From Litomosoides sigmodontis (Eukaryota > Nematoda > Chromadorea > Rhabditida > Onchocercidae), in contig OY718808.1 of the NCBI GenBank assembly GCA_963070105.1, forward strand, positions 3,471,738 to 3,535,737: DNA of 64,000 nucleotides, written 5' to 3'. The notes beneath the pieces were generated by a model, which was not told where the DNA came from, did not search any database, and saw only the letters and a program-made list of their open reading frames with translations. How positions within the stretch are numbered: position 1 is the first letter of the stretch; each line of letters begins with the position of its first letter. The position numbers and the translations under genes were made by a program. Positions 44,501 through 58,724 of this stretch are shown here, piece by piece.

Positions 44501-47500
44501 GAAGTTATTACTTAAAATTTAAAAAAATTTATTCAAAATTTACATGGATCATACAGTGTAGCAATAATTACTTGGAATTTTACTAAACGAAAATTACTAA
44601 CGTTGTTGGCTTAATGCCCCAAATAGCAATAACACTCATTTTTGGACGCCGACCAATCGAAAAGTCGAAGAGTGTTGCAGCATTCTCATCAAACCATTCA
44701 TACGGATGATTGGAGCGTAAGAACTGAAATTGCAATTAATTTTAAAATTATAATAAAATCATCAAGACTAATTTGACGCTAGGATTAACTGCTAAACAAT
44801 TGCGCAATTAAGACTTTATTGATAAGCATTTATTATCATCTGCTAATGCTAACTTATCATTGGTAACTTATCGCAATATTCATTGTTTGGTCTCCTAATT
44901 CTCACGTACAAAAAAAGAAAGGAAGGAATTAAAATAGCTCACCTGAATTGAATTCTTTTCCGGTAATCTAATGCCAGGTGTTTTGATAATTGCATAAACT
45001 GATATAGCAAATGTGAAAAATGTTAGCAGTATCAGTGGCACTCGAATAGCATTTACAATTTGCGGAATTACTGTACGAAATACAATATCAAAATCAGCTG
45101 CAGCAATCTGCCAAACTTTCGTAATTCGAGATTTGAGAAATTTTGAGGTGTTAAATGACGTCGCACGTGCATCACTGATAATGATTGCAGCAGGTAGTAT
45201 TGTCATCACAAGTATGTAATTGATTATCATTAATATACCGGCGTATATGCCAAAACATCTGAAGCAGCAAAAGTAATGAACAGAGAAATTGAAATAATTG
45301 AAAAAAAAAACAATGCTTATGAAAAAGTTCATCAACTAGTTAAGTGAGCACTTGAGAAGCTAATTCACCTTCCTCCTTTGTTATTTCATAAAACTAACAG
45401 TCATCGCAAGCTATACATTGCATAGATTTGACAAAAAAAAAAAGTTTTTTTTTCTTTTTTTTTTTTTAAATTCTCTTTTAAATGGCTAAACGTTTCACCA
45501 ACCTAAGTACCATAATCTCAGAAACAAGATTAGCAAAGAATGCAACAGCAGTGGTTGCTGACGTAACAAGCATTGAAATTGCAGCATGTGATAAGGCATC
45601 ACTCAAACCTGTTATCACACGCCTACGATGATATTCCATTAGCTGAAATTTCTCCCTTTCTATTAAAATTAGCAAAAAACAAAAATCAATTATCATCGTT
45701 AAAGTAAAGCGATGACGAGTAAAATTTACAGTGATATTGCATGATGGAGCGATGATAATGTTCAATGATGCTCATCATCGTTATCATTAGCATTATATTT
45801 GCATAGTTCCATTTCCTATCAGTATTACTTGGATATTTTGTAATAGAGGAAGCAATTATTTAAATAATAATTAGCGATATGCTAATTACCACTACCACTG
45901 CTGCTAGTGACAGTGATAGATAAAATAATAGAGGAAAATGAATTGAATTTTATGGACTGATTTATCCATAAAATTCATTAAACTAATCACCTCATCCTTA
46001 TCAAAATTTTCCTCCTTTGTATTATTCGCATCGCAATTCAGCAGTACTGGTGACCACTTCTTGCTAGCATCCTAAAATGCAAATTACTAATGGAAAGTGA
46101 AGCATTCGCTTATCAGTCTCATTAACCGACCGATATTCTCATATTGTAAGCTATGAAGTAGCTCGTACTTATCATTACAGTATATTTAGCCTTAAATTTA
46201 CCTATCTAAATCTATCTAGCAAAATATCTCTCAATTATATTTTCAATTTTAGTATGAAAGAAAGGGAAGAAATTGAAAGGAAAAGAAAAAAAAACACGAA
46301 CCTCTTTATGCTTCCGATACTGATACATGAAGAGGAAGGCATCATCTGCGCCGACAGCAACAACAAGTACCATTGCGAGTAAATTCAAAAATGGAAAAAA
46401 TTTAATTCCCAAAATTACCTAAAATTTTTGCAACACAAAAAAATTCATAAGCACCAAAATTATTAGCAATGTAATGATGCCTTGCAATATGAACGTAGCA
46501 ACTTTTTTTTTCCTTTTTTTTTTTCTGTTTCAATATTATCAATAGTATCAACTGGCAGCATTTAATGATAGATAGGACAAATTATTTATTAACTCAAACT
46601 AATTAAAATTTCCTTCTCGCCACGCTCATTGCAATGACTATGGCTGTGCATTAAATCATTAAATCTGATGAGCTACAATTAGTGAAGAAAATTTTAATTT
46701 AAAAAAAAAAAAGAGAATGGAACGAACTGCATAAACAAAGAATGCAACACCAATTGATAGGAGCAGAGCAGCGGTGATGCAAAACGTGTAGAAGAAGCTA
46801 CAGGTGTAAATCAGGATGACAAGTACCATCAGGACGACAGCAAGTACACTTCGTTGGATGTCACCGCTCAACTCTTGCACGAACAATCCCTCTTTGACGC
46901 CAAATTGCGCTCCAACTAATTTTAGTTCATCATCATTGTAAGCCTCTTGTATCTTTTCAAGTAAGCTTGAATAAAAATGAAGATTGGAATAACCATCAGT
47001 TGATTGTACAATCTGTAAATGATGCAATTAAATTAAATTTAATTAAATTAAAATTTGCAATGTATTTATCTAATATAACAATGTAAGACTATAAGTTGAC
47101 CTTTTGCGCATGCTTATTTGTTCGTTGAATTTTTAAAAGTAAAATTGTTTGAAAAAAAAACGAACCTATTTATTTGTTGAACTTTTTGAAATAAATAAAA
47201 TTTGAACTTTTTTTTTCGTTTAGACAATATAGTTGAATGTGTAATTTCTAGCATCATTTGTATTTACTAAAATTTTAGAAAGTTAAAAGGGAGAGAGACT
47301 ACCGGCAAAACAACGGCAAAATAAAACGGTTCGTTGACGTCGATTGGACGGCTGCTTTTTTGAAATATTATATTTGAGAGTTGTTTAGCAATGGGTAGTT
47401 GACATTGAATTGATGAGTCATCCGCTTGACATGTTAGCACTAGTGATTTGAACATTTCAATGCTAAAATTATCAAAAAATCACTAAAATTATCACAACAA

Positions 47501-47939
47501 CAAAATTACAATGCTACAATTAATTAAACAAATTAGCATCTGTCTAACTGATTGGTAATTTCCTCAACAACGATGCATAGGATGAAAATTAAATTGGAAG
47601 GTAATATGATGGATATCATTTATGCATAATTAAATAGAGAAGTTATATTAATCACAATCTCAAAGTTCTCCGTTACCACTAATGTTTACCGTTGTTAAAC
47701 TAAATTGATAGCTTGAATTTAAAAATATATTTAAATTAATTTATTCAGAAGAAATTCATCTTTGGTCTCTACCGCTGACAAACTACACTAATAATTTCAA
47801 TTGAAAAATATACAAAAATTAATTTATTAAAATGAAGTTCCCCTTTGTTGTTCAATTAATTTACTCAAATAAAATTCACCTTTGTTTACTGCAAACTACT
47901 TCTCTTACAACTTCTATATTTACAGCACCAATAATTTTT

Positions 47940-48003
<64 letters not shown>

Positions 48004-50182
48004 TCTCTTCTTTATACCCTAACTTCTTAGGCTACACTATCAGAATGATAAATTTCAAATTTATGTTCCTATATTAATTATTACTTGAATTATTAGCAAA
48101 TCAAGAAAAATTATTAAAATTAAGAAATTAAAGTTTACTAGTTAGAATTGAGCGAAGAGCATGAATTCGACGATATCTCCATATTTAAACACATTGTATA
48201 ATATGGAAGATTAAAGGAAAACCATAAACGTTTCAAATTTGTCCCATTCGAACCACTTAAACTAATTTCACTGTCAACGATCGAATCGATTGCGCACAAA
48301 CGTTCCATCACACGCATACTGAATAACTGCAATGAGCAATGGAATGATCGCTTTTCATTTAAAAAAAAAAAAAAAATTGGGCGCAAAATTTCTTTCATTA
48401 ATAAGTAGAATTTAAAGTTCTTAGCAAAAATTATAAAGACAAAAAATATATTCTAAATTATGCACGAATAAGCTGAATAATACATTGAAGAGTTGAATAT
48501 TTCAATAACGAAAAACAAATTAGACTATTTTTTCGATTACTTAGATCAAAAAAGAAGCGCATTACTTAGACTCTTTTCTTTTTTCACTTTTCTTCTCTTA
48601 CGCTTTTGAAATTGCAATTAGGAAGCTTTACGTGTAACGTACGGTATCAAATGATGAAACTTTGAAAATTAATTTTGACATCAGTAATATGACTTCATAG
48701 GGAATCATCGTGCCAAGGATGAAATACTGCTGACATGCGTCAAGTGGTCCTTCCGCTTTCGTTTCATTACTCCTGACGTCGATGCTGTAGCCAGGACGAC
48801 GATGATGATGATGATGATGATGCTGATGCTGATGCTGATGATGATGATGATGATCTCTGGAAATTGAAATTACACAAATTGAAACAGTGAAATTTAACAG
48901 TGAATGCTAGAAAAAATGACCATTTAGATTGTAAAATTTTTATCAATTGAATTGTTGCTAATTAAAAGTAATTTATTTTTTAAATATATACGGAGGCGTT
49001 TTTTAATTTTTTATAAATTAAAAAGAAAATTATGATGATATTGAAATTATGGAGGTATTTAATATGAAACACAAGGTTGTGGAGATATTTTTGAAATTTC
49101 ATTTCTTCCATTAATTAATTAATTATTAAATTTGCTAACTTTTGCTGCATGGTTTTATCTGCTATTTCACGCTTAATTCTTGCTTTGATATGCTCCTCTC
49201 CAGCAGCTTTCTCAATTAAATTATCCAACGCTAAGCGTTGATTGGATAAGAGAGTGCTACGCGTTTCGAATCCCTCAATTATATAATAATTTATTATCGA
49301 TGAAATTTCAAATGTATAATTTTTAACACATTTCAAAAATTCTCCTCTTTTTCCTCAATTCATACGATTGAACAGTGAAAATTGAGCGATTTTGCAAATG
49401 CATTTGCAAAATAACATTTAATAAAATAAAATAGAAATAAAAAAGCAAAACAAATTGTAAAACAAAGGTTGCATCGAAGAATTGAATGATTTCACTGGCA
49501 AATTTCACAGCAAAATTGTTCATTTCAAATATTTAAAAATCATTTTATTTATTAGGAAAAAATATTGAAAAATTACTTTGCTCATTTAAAAATGAAACGA
49601 GTGGAAGGGAACACTTACAACTGATGGATTGAACACGAAAGTATCGTAGTAAAAGAGCGCTGAATAAGCTGACAAACATAGGGAAATTAGCATTACAATT
49701 ATAACGACATACCAGGAATACTCTAATAAAAAGTTCACGTAGCTGAAAGCAATTTATCGATTGAAATTAATTTAAATGAAATGGAAATTTAGAATGAAAT
49801 TTAACTGTTACAATTGCTAAAATTTAAACCTACACACTGATAAAAATTAATATCACATTTTCGAAATTATCACTTTGTACGGTAAAAAAAAGCGAACAAA
49901 CTTAAAAGAAAGAATTGGAGAAAAAAAAGATGTCATTACTAGTAGCTCAGCTATGATAAAAACTAACAATTGCAAAAATTGTTAACGATAGCAGTAGATT
50001 AGTGACTGCTAATTTAATTAACTCTTACAATTTCTCATAAACTACTTTCAAATTTTGAAAATACTAAATTTGATAATTTGCTAATTGGTAAAATTGAAAT
50101 TTTTTATCAATCAAAACTACCTGTCTCGTGCATTTCCAATAATTCTGTCCAATTTGAGGGTGAAGTGTTTCCATCGCATCAT
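41574..50182 (-). CDS. che-14: Dispatched/CHE-14 family RND transporter
   Basis: Exons, 5' to 3': 50182-50121, 49742-49619, 49273-49140, 48856-48643, 48326-48139, 47462-47303, 47012-46728, 46418-46302, 46071-45991, 45642-45503, 45258-44943, 44723-44598, 44317-44182, 43977-43766, 43484-43238, 42709-42491, 42327-42213 and 41808-41574. All phases agree and total 1036 aa. The order is: TM1 ([19 protein letters not shown]); first luminal domain opening GFETRST; sterol-sensing/RND half 1 with [17 protein letters not shown] and [35 protein letters not shown]; second luminal domain; then half 2 with [21 protein letters not shown] and [13 protein letters not shown]. Acidic residues in GADD and SFDY match the ion-relay Asp positions of Dispatched. 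Family role: release of lipid-modified ligands at the plasma membrane; C. elegans CHE-14 acts in apical secretion and cuticle-related tissues. A His/Gln tract sits in exon 4. The exon 4 end and the exon 14/15 join are the weakest. It could be the other nematode Dispatched paralogue, so the symbol is provisional. Confidence 0.86.
42023..42202. mobile_element. 180-bp element with 20-bp perfect inverted ends
   Basis: 'ttttcacgtaattaatgaat' at 42,023-42,042 is the exact reverse complement of 42,183-42,202. It lies in the last intron of the Dispatched-like gene, with the right end about 10 bp from the splice donor. No open frame is inside. It may be a MITE, or an intron stem that folds the intron. 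Confidence 0.5.
47941..47999. repeat. (CA)n microsatellite, intronic
   Basis: About 59 bp of pure CA within an intron of the Dispatched-like gene. Confidence 0.96.
48798..48854. repeat. Coding (CAT/CAG)n repeat
   Basis: The minus strand reads CAT and CAG codons inside exon 4 of the Dispatched-like gene, giving an uninterrupted His/Gln run of about 17 residues. Confidence 0.9.
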
Positions 50183-51285
50183 CCAATGCAACCTTCACTT
50201 CCTTTCTTTCCTTCGTTTCCTCTACCTCAAGCACAACAAATTAAAAAAAAAAAACACATTGAAAACAAGTTCTACCAGAAAAAAAAACAAAACGATTAAT
50301 TTTTAAATAAAATAAATTAAACATTAGTAGGAGAAAAAGAGGACTAGAAAAAATATAAGAAATTACACAAGAATAGTAAAAATTAAAATTAAAATTATTT
50401 CTAAAATATTTTTTTTTTGCAAATAGCTAAATGAACATTATCGATTAATGTGATTTATCATATCGTAAGCATTAATTATTGATTAATTAGTAATAATGTC
50501 CAGCTAAGTAGTAGTATGTTGCGAGTTTAAAATGTTAAAAATTGCAAAAAAAAAAATTATTTTTTCTCTTTTATTTTTGAAATGAACAAATTACGGCGTG
50601 TTGTCATATCACTTTGTGTGAATGAAATAAGAAATACGCGAGCAAACACAACAGTAATCGTCTTGTTGAAATTATAAATTGAAATTTAATTTCTATTTTT
50701 ATGGTTGTGTATTTTGTTTGCTATATCGATGATCGTTGCATTCACTTTTTACCTTTCAGAGCTACTTCATCGATTTTACAAAATTTTATTGGCATATAAC
50801 GTCGATAGGCAGATAGATAGATGGATGGATAGCCTTTGCAAAAATTTTCGTCCATTTTATTGCTTCAATAATTGCTTACTTTTTTCCTCTTTCTGCTTTA
50901 CTCAAAATTTATTCCTTTTTTTTTGCAAAATTTAAACATTTCAACTTATTAGCTATTTAATTGGAAATGTTAAAAAAGAATTATGATAGATGATTTATTG
51001 CTAAGCCTACTAGTTATTTCAAATGATTATTGATGATAACGGCAATATGGCGGTGATGACGTTAATGAGAGGATTGAAATTATAGTTGTTAAACGGACAG
51101 TAAGTCAAATCTCTAGAAATGATAGAATTAATGGTAAAGTTATAGAAATGATAAATTTGTAGTTTTTATTACTTATGAGAAAGACAGAGAGAGAGAGAGA
51201 GGGAGGGAGAAAAAGAGAAAGAGAGAAGGAAATGGTCCATTATTTCTAACACTCAAAATATGTTCTATGGTGGATCTTGACATGT
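50183..51285. other. 5' flank of Dispatched-like gene
   Basis: AT-rich. Open frames near 50,078-50,306 lie antisense to exon 1 and its flank and lack gene features. A GA tract is at 51,184-51,226. The promoter of the minus-strand gene is expected just right of 50,182. Confidence 0.5.
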
Positions 51286-51357
51286 GGGGGTTTAGCTCAG
51301 TGGTAGAGCGCTCGCTTTGCATGCGAGAGGGCGGGGGTTCGATCCCCCCAACCTCCA
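51286..51357 (+). tRNA. tRNA-Ala (anticodon UGC)
   Basis: A complete 72-nt cloverleaf that charges alanine. The acceptor stem GGGGGTT pairs with AACCTCC (one G-U), with discriminator A. The D arm reads AGCTCAGTGGTAGAGC. The anticodon stem CTCGC/GCGAG encloses the loop TTTGCAT, with anticodon TGC. The T arm is GGGGG-TTCGATC-CCCCC, with the B-box GGTTCGATCC. There is no intron. A TTTT run about 10 nt downstream fits a Pol III terminator. Confidence 0.96.
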
Positions 51358-53275
51358 TGACGGCTATTTTGCTAGTTGAGGAGAGGGAAGGGTTTTTCCA
51401 CATTGACATTGGCAAAAGAGGAGAAAGGAGAGAGGGAAGGAAGGGAAGAAATTGGAAAGCGATGTGTATTTCTTTTCTCCTTTCCTTTTCTCATCTATCA
51501 CCTCCAATTTGCCATCACTCCCAACTCCACCTTTTTTATAATTTCTTTTTTTATTTCAACAAATTTCATTTTTAATTCGCAATGAAAAATTTTTGCATTG
51601 ATCGTCGTCCGTTCGCTTTCTGATTGAAGAAAATAGTGCATTTTATTCGATTTATTCCTTTTTCACATTTCGTAAATAATCCGAAACTAATTTAAATAAA
51701 AATTCACCAAACTAGTTTATCTGGCTAACATTTAAATAATGCAAATTTTTATATTTCAAAAAAAAAAGCTATCGCTAAATGAGTGAGTAATCCAACCCAT
51801 ATTCGTTGGTAGATTTTTTTTGCTTTGCTTTTACCACATTTTTCTTTTAGCACTTTTGAGATGCAGGAGAGAGGTAGGTGGGAGAAAAAGTAGCATTAAT
51901 AACACTTCAAATGTTGATCGATTGACTAATTGAATGACTAATTGATTGGTTGAAATAAGATTGATTGATCATTAAATTATTAAATTGAAAAAATTGGATT
52001 GAAAAAAAGAGGAAACAAGGAAAGAGGGCATGCACTTAATGAGTAAAAATTTTTCAAAATCAAATATTGAAGTGCTTAGAACTGAGAAGAATTATCAAAT
52101 GAAGCATTTGCGTCTCCTCTGAACTCATCATCCTGAATGACGTAATCGAAATGTGCACCAACGATTGCAAAAGTCAGGAAGGAATGATTTAAGCTTATCG
52201 GACATTTGATAAAACAGAATAAGCGAATGAAGCGGTCATCAGAGGAGAAAGAGCGGAGGAGAATTTGCTCAAATTAATACTAAACGGATCAATTATGGAG
52301 CAATTTCAACAACTGTTTCAATTTAATGTTTGCTTTACTGAATTTAAAATTACGGAGTTTTCTCGATGAAATGCATAAAAAAGAAGTGAAAAAGAAATTC
52401 AAAACGACAAGAATAAATAATGAACGAATCATAAATTTAAAAAAAAGAATGGAATAAGTAATTAGCAATTATTTCTTCTCCCTTAAGTTTTTTTTTTTTA
52501 AAAAAAAATTCTGTCCTGCTTTAATAACTAACATCCATTTCGACCACTCACTAATTTTCCTACACTTTGTCAGCTACGGATAAAGTGCGGAGGGAAGAAG
52601 CTATACAGTTCGCTAATCATTTGTTGTTTTACCAACAAACAAACAAACAAACAAACAAGTAAACAAAAAGCATGTAAATAAACAAATAAATAAGCATAGA
52701 AAAACACGTAAACAAATAAATGCGCAGATAGGAAGAGAAAATCAGAACTACCGCAGGTAACAATCTCTTTCCTTTATTTTATTCATTAAAGCAACAAAAA
52801 AAAAGAAAGAAAAAGAACGACACCCTCATTATGTTCATTCAATAAAGTTTGAAATTAAATCAATTCAAATTTAACTTTAATGACAAAAGTACATATCCTG
52901 TCGAACATCTACTAAACACAATTAGCACATTACTATGCAATTATTAAAATAATAATGCGATAATTTTCTCGTAGTTCATACATTTACATTGTAAAAAGAG
53001 CAAAAAAAAGCATTCGCTTTGTTGAAAATTAAAATTTTAAGAATTAATTAGCAAAAAATTTTTTCCATCAAGCATTTCAAAATTATTAGTTATATTTTTG
53101 GTTGAATTTCAAAATAATAAATCGATAAAAATGTGTAAAAAGAGTAAAATGAATGAAAACAAGTAAGGAAGACCATAGATTCCCTCGAAACTTGCTGAGG
53201 ACTCTGACGGCATGAAAATATAATATAAATTGTTGATTATGAAGGTTTACCAATGTGCAACATACATTCATCCAA

Positions 53276-53396
<121 letters not shown>

Positions 53397-54059
53397 CCTA
53401 AAGGACACAACAACATACTTCAAATCCTAAATGTGACCGGTCAATTTTCTGACGGTCACTCGGATTATCATCCCTTTCACTTCACCTTTTTGCTTCTTCT
53501 CCCATCCTCCCACATCAATAAATTGGCTCATATCGACCTATCAATGAAAGGAACCACGACAATACAGCAAGTCTTACCCGTCGTGCAAAACCACTTTTCA
53601 ATCCTCTGACCTTTGATTTTTGACCTTAAAAATTACTTAAATTAACGAAAGCCATTCGTTTGTAATTGGATGAAATTGTAAATGAAAAATTTTGTAAATG
53701 AATTTTGTCATTTTAATTGTGGAAGAATTGAAATTAAAATTTGGCAATTGTATTATTCTTCGCACTTAGCAATACAGCATTCTTACTTAATTTGTACTTT
53801 CAAATTCTTAATTAAAAGTATGTGTTATTGACGAATTACGCAAACAGTGAATTTAATTTACCAGTTAACTCTTACTGAACTTGCTAAACATCCAGTATTG
53901 TGCAAGCATTGATGAAGCAGCCAAAAAGAAGCTACCCGAACCTAAGATGTTGCATTGATCTGCGACGAAAAAGATAAACAATGAATACTAATTATTTAAA
54001 AGCTAATATAAATTTTTGATTAATTAATTAAGTTATTAAGTTACATTAAAACCAATAGT

Positions 54060-54262
54060 AATAACATTAATAATTAATAACAATGCTAACAAGGACAATG
54101 ATAACAATAGCAATAACAGCAATAATTAATAAATAACAATAATAAATAAATAATAATGGTGTTAATAAATAAGAATATAAGTGATAGTGATAGTAATGAT
54201 AACAATAACGACAACAATAATAACAATAATAATAATGACAGTCACAACAATAATAATAATGT
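54060..54262. repeat. Degenerate AAT/AAC repeat
   Basis: An old, much-mutated trinucleotide tract of AAT, AAC and AGT units over about 200 bp. Confidence 0.8.
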
Positions 54263-55829
54263 AATAATAATACAGGAATACTCGCACGTCAAATAATTAA
54301 TATATTTCGAATAGTTAGAGTGAAAATAAATTGTATTTATGTGAATTTTGACGGGAGATAATTGCACGAAATTCAGGAAATTTTCAAATAAAATTAACTT
54401 TGAAAAAGACGGGTTTCATCCCTCCCTCTTTATCCATTCCAAATGAAATTTGATAGAACAATTAATGCAAATAAGCAACACTTCTATGCTTAAATCGAAA
54501 ATTAAATGAAAAGAGAGGAAGGACGTAACGATAAATAGTAACAATTGAAATTTTCATTTTTGCGTTTTTTTTCCATCTTTCTCATCCTTTCTGCTATAAT
54601 TTAGTTCGACTTATTTCTCTCTCTCTTTCTCCTTCCTGAAACAAACTCCACCATAAAAGCAACGATAGGAACGCATGTAGGAGAGAGAGAGAGAGAGAGA
54701 GAGGGTAAAAGAAGTTCACATGAAGTGCTTTTATGAAAAGGTAGGAAGAGTCTTAAAATTTTGGAGTTTTACTAAAAAATGTCTCACAAATAACTTCAGT
54801 TAATCGTTCCGTCATATTTTCGTTACTTTTTTACAAAAAGAAAGAGAAAAAAGAAAGCTCAGTGACATTTCTTAACGCGAAAAAAAAGCAAAATTTCAAA
54901 TTATCATCAATTTCGATAATTTGGTATTGAATGGATGGGTGATAGGTGTAGTACATGAGGGATGAAGCAATCAAACAAACAGAGTTCTCGTCATTCTCAT
55001 CAACGGAACATTTCAGGTATGTGTGAATGCACGAAATAATTAATTAATTCATTTCATATTATTGTTAAATTGAGGTCTTTATGAGTACATTACAACAAAA
55101 AAGAAACAAATGCACAAAAATATAAATTTCAAAAAAAGAAAAAATTTAATAATAGCAAAATAATTGAATTCATTATTTTCTTTTCTCAAAAAGATTCTAT
55201 CATAGAGATATTATAATGGATAAATTTGGGACAACGAAGAAAAAAATTTGAAAAAGTTTTAAATCAAAAAACATAATTTTGAAAAATGGAATTTCAACCA
55301 AAAAAAATCACATGTAAAATAGCACGAAAGAAAATTGCATGAAATAAGAATATTACTTTTATCTAATGAAATGCTATTGATTTCTATCATTCATGTGGAA
55401 ATTACTGATAGTAATTTTGCTGTAAACTAAAAATGATAGCGACAAATGGAATAATTTTCATAAAATTTTGCAAAAGTTCAAATTAATTTTGCTGTCCAAA
55501 TGATTGTTTGATTTTGCTATTAAAATAAAAGTACGAGTAACAAATAAAATATTTTTCGTAAAATTTTGTAAAAATTAAAATTGAATTTAAAATTTGAGAG
55601 AGGGCGAAAAATGAAAACACGACCTAGGAAGCAGCAAATGAATAAATAGCAGCGGAAAATGGTGGGCGGAAAAGAAAAAGAAAATGCAAAAAAATTTTGT
55701 CCTGTTTCAGTGGACAACTGATAACATTGAACGACAAATATCAAATGTCACAACAAAAATACAAACATACATTGCAAAACTAGTTGTGGTAAGAAAAAAA
55801 AAACGATTTGTTTCATTCCTTTACACATG

Positions 55830-55905
55830 TACACACACGCACACGCACGCACGTACACACATACACACCCACACACGCACACACACACACGCACACACAC
55901 ACACG
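55830..55905. repeat. (CA)n microsatellite with CG interruptions
   Basis: CA dinucleotides broken by several CG and CCC steps. Confidence 0.93.
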
Positions 55906-56496
55906 TAAATCAAAAGGCGCATAGCTTCCAACCCAAAAGATCATTGTTCGTTTTGATTGTTTCAAATTTAAAAACATTAGTAATTCATCATCTATGGAGA
56001 AAAAGCGCAAATGAATAAAAAAAACGCTTTTATATTTTACTACTACTATTATTAGCTATATGTTACATGCTCTAAGCCTACTATTGCCATTATTATTATT
56101 ATTATTGTCATTATTATTAGGAAAATTTTAAATGAACGACAGCGTTATTAGCGTCCTAATCATCCATGGTATGATAGACCACTCTAATCCATATGATTCA
56201 TTGTTGTAAATTGTATCATCCGATTAGCAAAACATCAGCGAGATAAAACATGAAATGTCATTTTACGAAAATACATGTATGTTCAATAGAAGTTGTTATT
56301 GTTGAGGTGCAAAAAAATTTCACGCAGTTGCAATTCTAAACTTCTTTAAACTAATCAATTCATCATTGGGCACTTAACACTTTACAGTCTCAGATAATTA
56401 TTAACTGCATTTTGTGATTTTCGATTCCATAAAAGAATTCCTTGAATGTTTTGAATCAATTATACTTGAAATTTTGGTATTTACATGTTTGACTTC

Positions 56497-56518
56497 AAAT
56501 GCACCATTTGGTGCATTT
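56497..56518. other. Short perfect palindrome 3' of tatD-like gene
   Basis: Arms aaatgcacca and tggtgcattt flank a 2-nt centre, with a further outer cttc/gaag match. It lies about 90 bp beyond the stop codon of the minus-strand TatD gene. Function unknown; chance is possible. Confidence 0.5.
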
Positions 56519-56607
56519 CGGATGAAGCGTTTCAGGATATACCCCTTTTTGTTACACTGTAATATATAATCTAGCACTGTTTTGCAAGAAAATAACTTAG
56601 CAATTAT

Positions 56608-58724
56608 TTATTTCAGACCATAGATATGCTTAGCATTTGCTGTAGTAATACTAGCTACTTTCATCGGATCTTCATTCATATATGCTGCTATAAGCTCACA
56701 TATAGCTGCTAAAGAACACGGTTCATTTCTTTTGAATGTTGTAAATTTATGAAATCTTCTTGCTTCATCCGTGATACGATTACGAATTTCAGCTGGGATC
56801 TTCTTGTCATCAATTTTGGGATACATGAAAGGTGCATCGGTTTCCAAAACAACCCTTTCTAGCGGTATTTTGCAATTACACAACGCGTACTTTATACCAT
56901 CATCACTCCGATCTTTCCACAAAAAACCTGTAACAAAAACCAGTTTTAAGAGATACACGCTAAAAATCCTAGCAGATTTCATACTTCAAAGACAGTTAAC
57001 TTTATTATTTGAAATATACCAGTTTTAATGATCTGACAGACATTTAACAGCAAAAAAATGAATTAGAAATATATGCAAAAACTCGTTTATTCGTATGTTC
57101 TGATGGTTGAGTTCTAATCATAATGATGTATTAATTCCGACGAAACAAAAATATATTTGTTACATCCATTTCACTTTCGTATTACATTCTTGATCTCTTC
57201 CTCCTCAACAAGTCTTTTCCATTTCGCATTTCCTAGCACTTTTTCAATGAACAGTTCTTTTTACTTTTTACACTGACAAATGCTAACCAGTTAATCCAAT
57301 GTAGCAGCCCATCTTGACATAGGTTTCAGCTTCTGAGGCTTTACCTGTGAAGCAATGTATAACTACTGGAGGTAAATGTTCCTTGTATCTAAAAAAAGAT
57401 TTTTTAAAAAATATAGGTATAGCTCCTCTTTTACATACTATGCAACGGAAGTTAAACAATTATAACATCACCTGGACAGAGTAGCAATCATATCCTGATG
57501 TGCATCCCTTTCGTGAATAAATAATGGTTTCTTCAAGTCACACGCTAATTGAAGCTGTAATAAACAAGTTCAACAGAGAAAATTACTGCACTAAAATTGT
57601 GACCCCGCTTCCAACCTATACTTTCATTTCCAAAAAGAACAACCAACTGACTTGAAATTATTTAATATTTTGATTTTTAAATTCGACAGCTTAAAGATAG
57701 TTTAACACAGATTTAATGCCACTACAGTTAGCAAAAAGCGGCGATTAAAATGAACACAATAAAAATTGGCACGTTAAAGTTTCGCCCTCAACACACAGTC
57801 AAATAATCTTCGAAAAACATCTAGAGGAAAATTTCAATTACATAAAAGCCTTGTTAAACATTCCATACTTCAAAGTTCACAAATAGGGTGACATATATAG
57901 ATCTAAGCACCTGTTGCTCGAAGACCAACCTTTGCTGGTCCTGTGGTGAAAAATTTTGATTAAAATCGAGGCCACATTCACCTACTGCTACACAGCCAGG
58001 TGCACTGCATAACTTTTTTAGTTTACATATCGTATGATCATCAAATTCTTTGGCATCGTGAGGATGAACACCTTCAACATTCGAATTTACAATTAAGTTA
58101 CAGCAAATTTGCCTATCGCACTTACAGTTTATTCAATTAATCTTAATATTCTATACCCTAAAAACTTTCAAAAATAAAAATAAAAAAGACCTGCTGTAAA
58201 AAAGAGAAAGTTCGGGAACCGTTGTGCCAATTCTTGAGCTTCTTCGCTCACTTTTATTGATGTTCCCGTAACCATTATTTTGCACAAACCTATAGTGAAA
58301 CGAAAAAGGAAGTGAGTAAAAAAATAAAACTTTAAAGCATAAGAAGTGTGTGAAAGAGAAAGTGTAATTATTACAAACCACATTCTCTACTTATTTTCTC
58401 AATTCCTGTTACTAAAACGCTTCACGAGTAATTATAATTCTTTTCATTCATCCACAAACGAGTCGCATTAAATAATTTGTCATTTTCAAACAATATAACA
58501 ATAAAACAGTCAACTTCTTGGAGCATAATTATATTTATCTATCAACATTTAAATTGATTCCTTACAAATAAAGCAATAGAATTAAATAATTTTTTTAAAA
58601 AATAAACTAATTAATGACCTGCTTGTTTGGCCCGCTCAATAACTTCACATAAATCATTTCGAAAACTAGGATGAGTCAAATTAGCACCAATATCAACTAG
58701 CATGTAATGAAGTTTGCTCGCCAT
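56608..58724 (-). CDS. TatD family DNase
   Basis: A metal-dependent deoxyribonuclease; C. elegans CRN-2 is the family member linked to apoptotic DNA degradation. Exons, 5' to 3': 58724-58619, 58289-58191, 58071-57911, 57554-57472, 57388-57288 and 56927-56608. They total 870 nt, giving 289 aa plus stop, with all phases matching; that is the usual TatD length. The protein starts MASKLHYMLVDIGANLTHPS. It then shows KIMVTGTS, GVHPHDAKEF, VAVGECGLDFNQNFS (metal-binding Glu), LFIHERDAH (metal His), VVIHCFTGKASEAE (metal His), GCYIGLTG, VVLETDAPFM (metal Asp) and FKRNEPCSLAAICE near the C-terminus. As in E. coli TatD, the N-terminal HxH of other TIM-barrel hydrolases is replaced by DIGANLT. No signal peptide is seen. 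Four of five introns interrupt Gly or Arg codons in the same style (G|GT). It is divergent from the NPAT-like gene across about 620 bp. Confidence 0.95.

Noticed and set aside
51173..51575. Open frames across the tRNA on both strands
   Set aside because: They translate the tRNA-Ala gene itself and the adjacent GA-rich tract.
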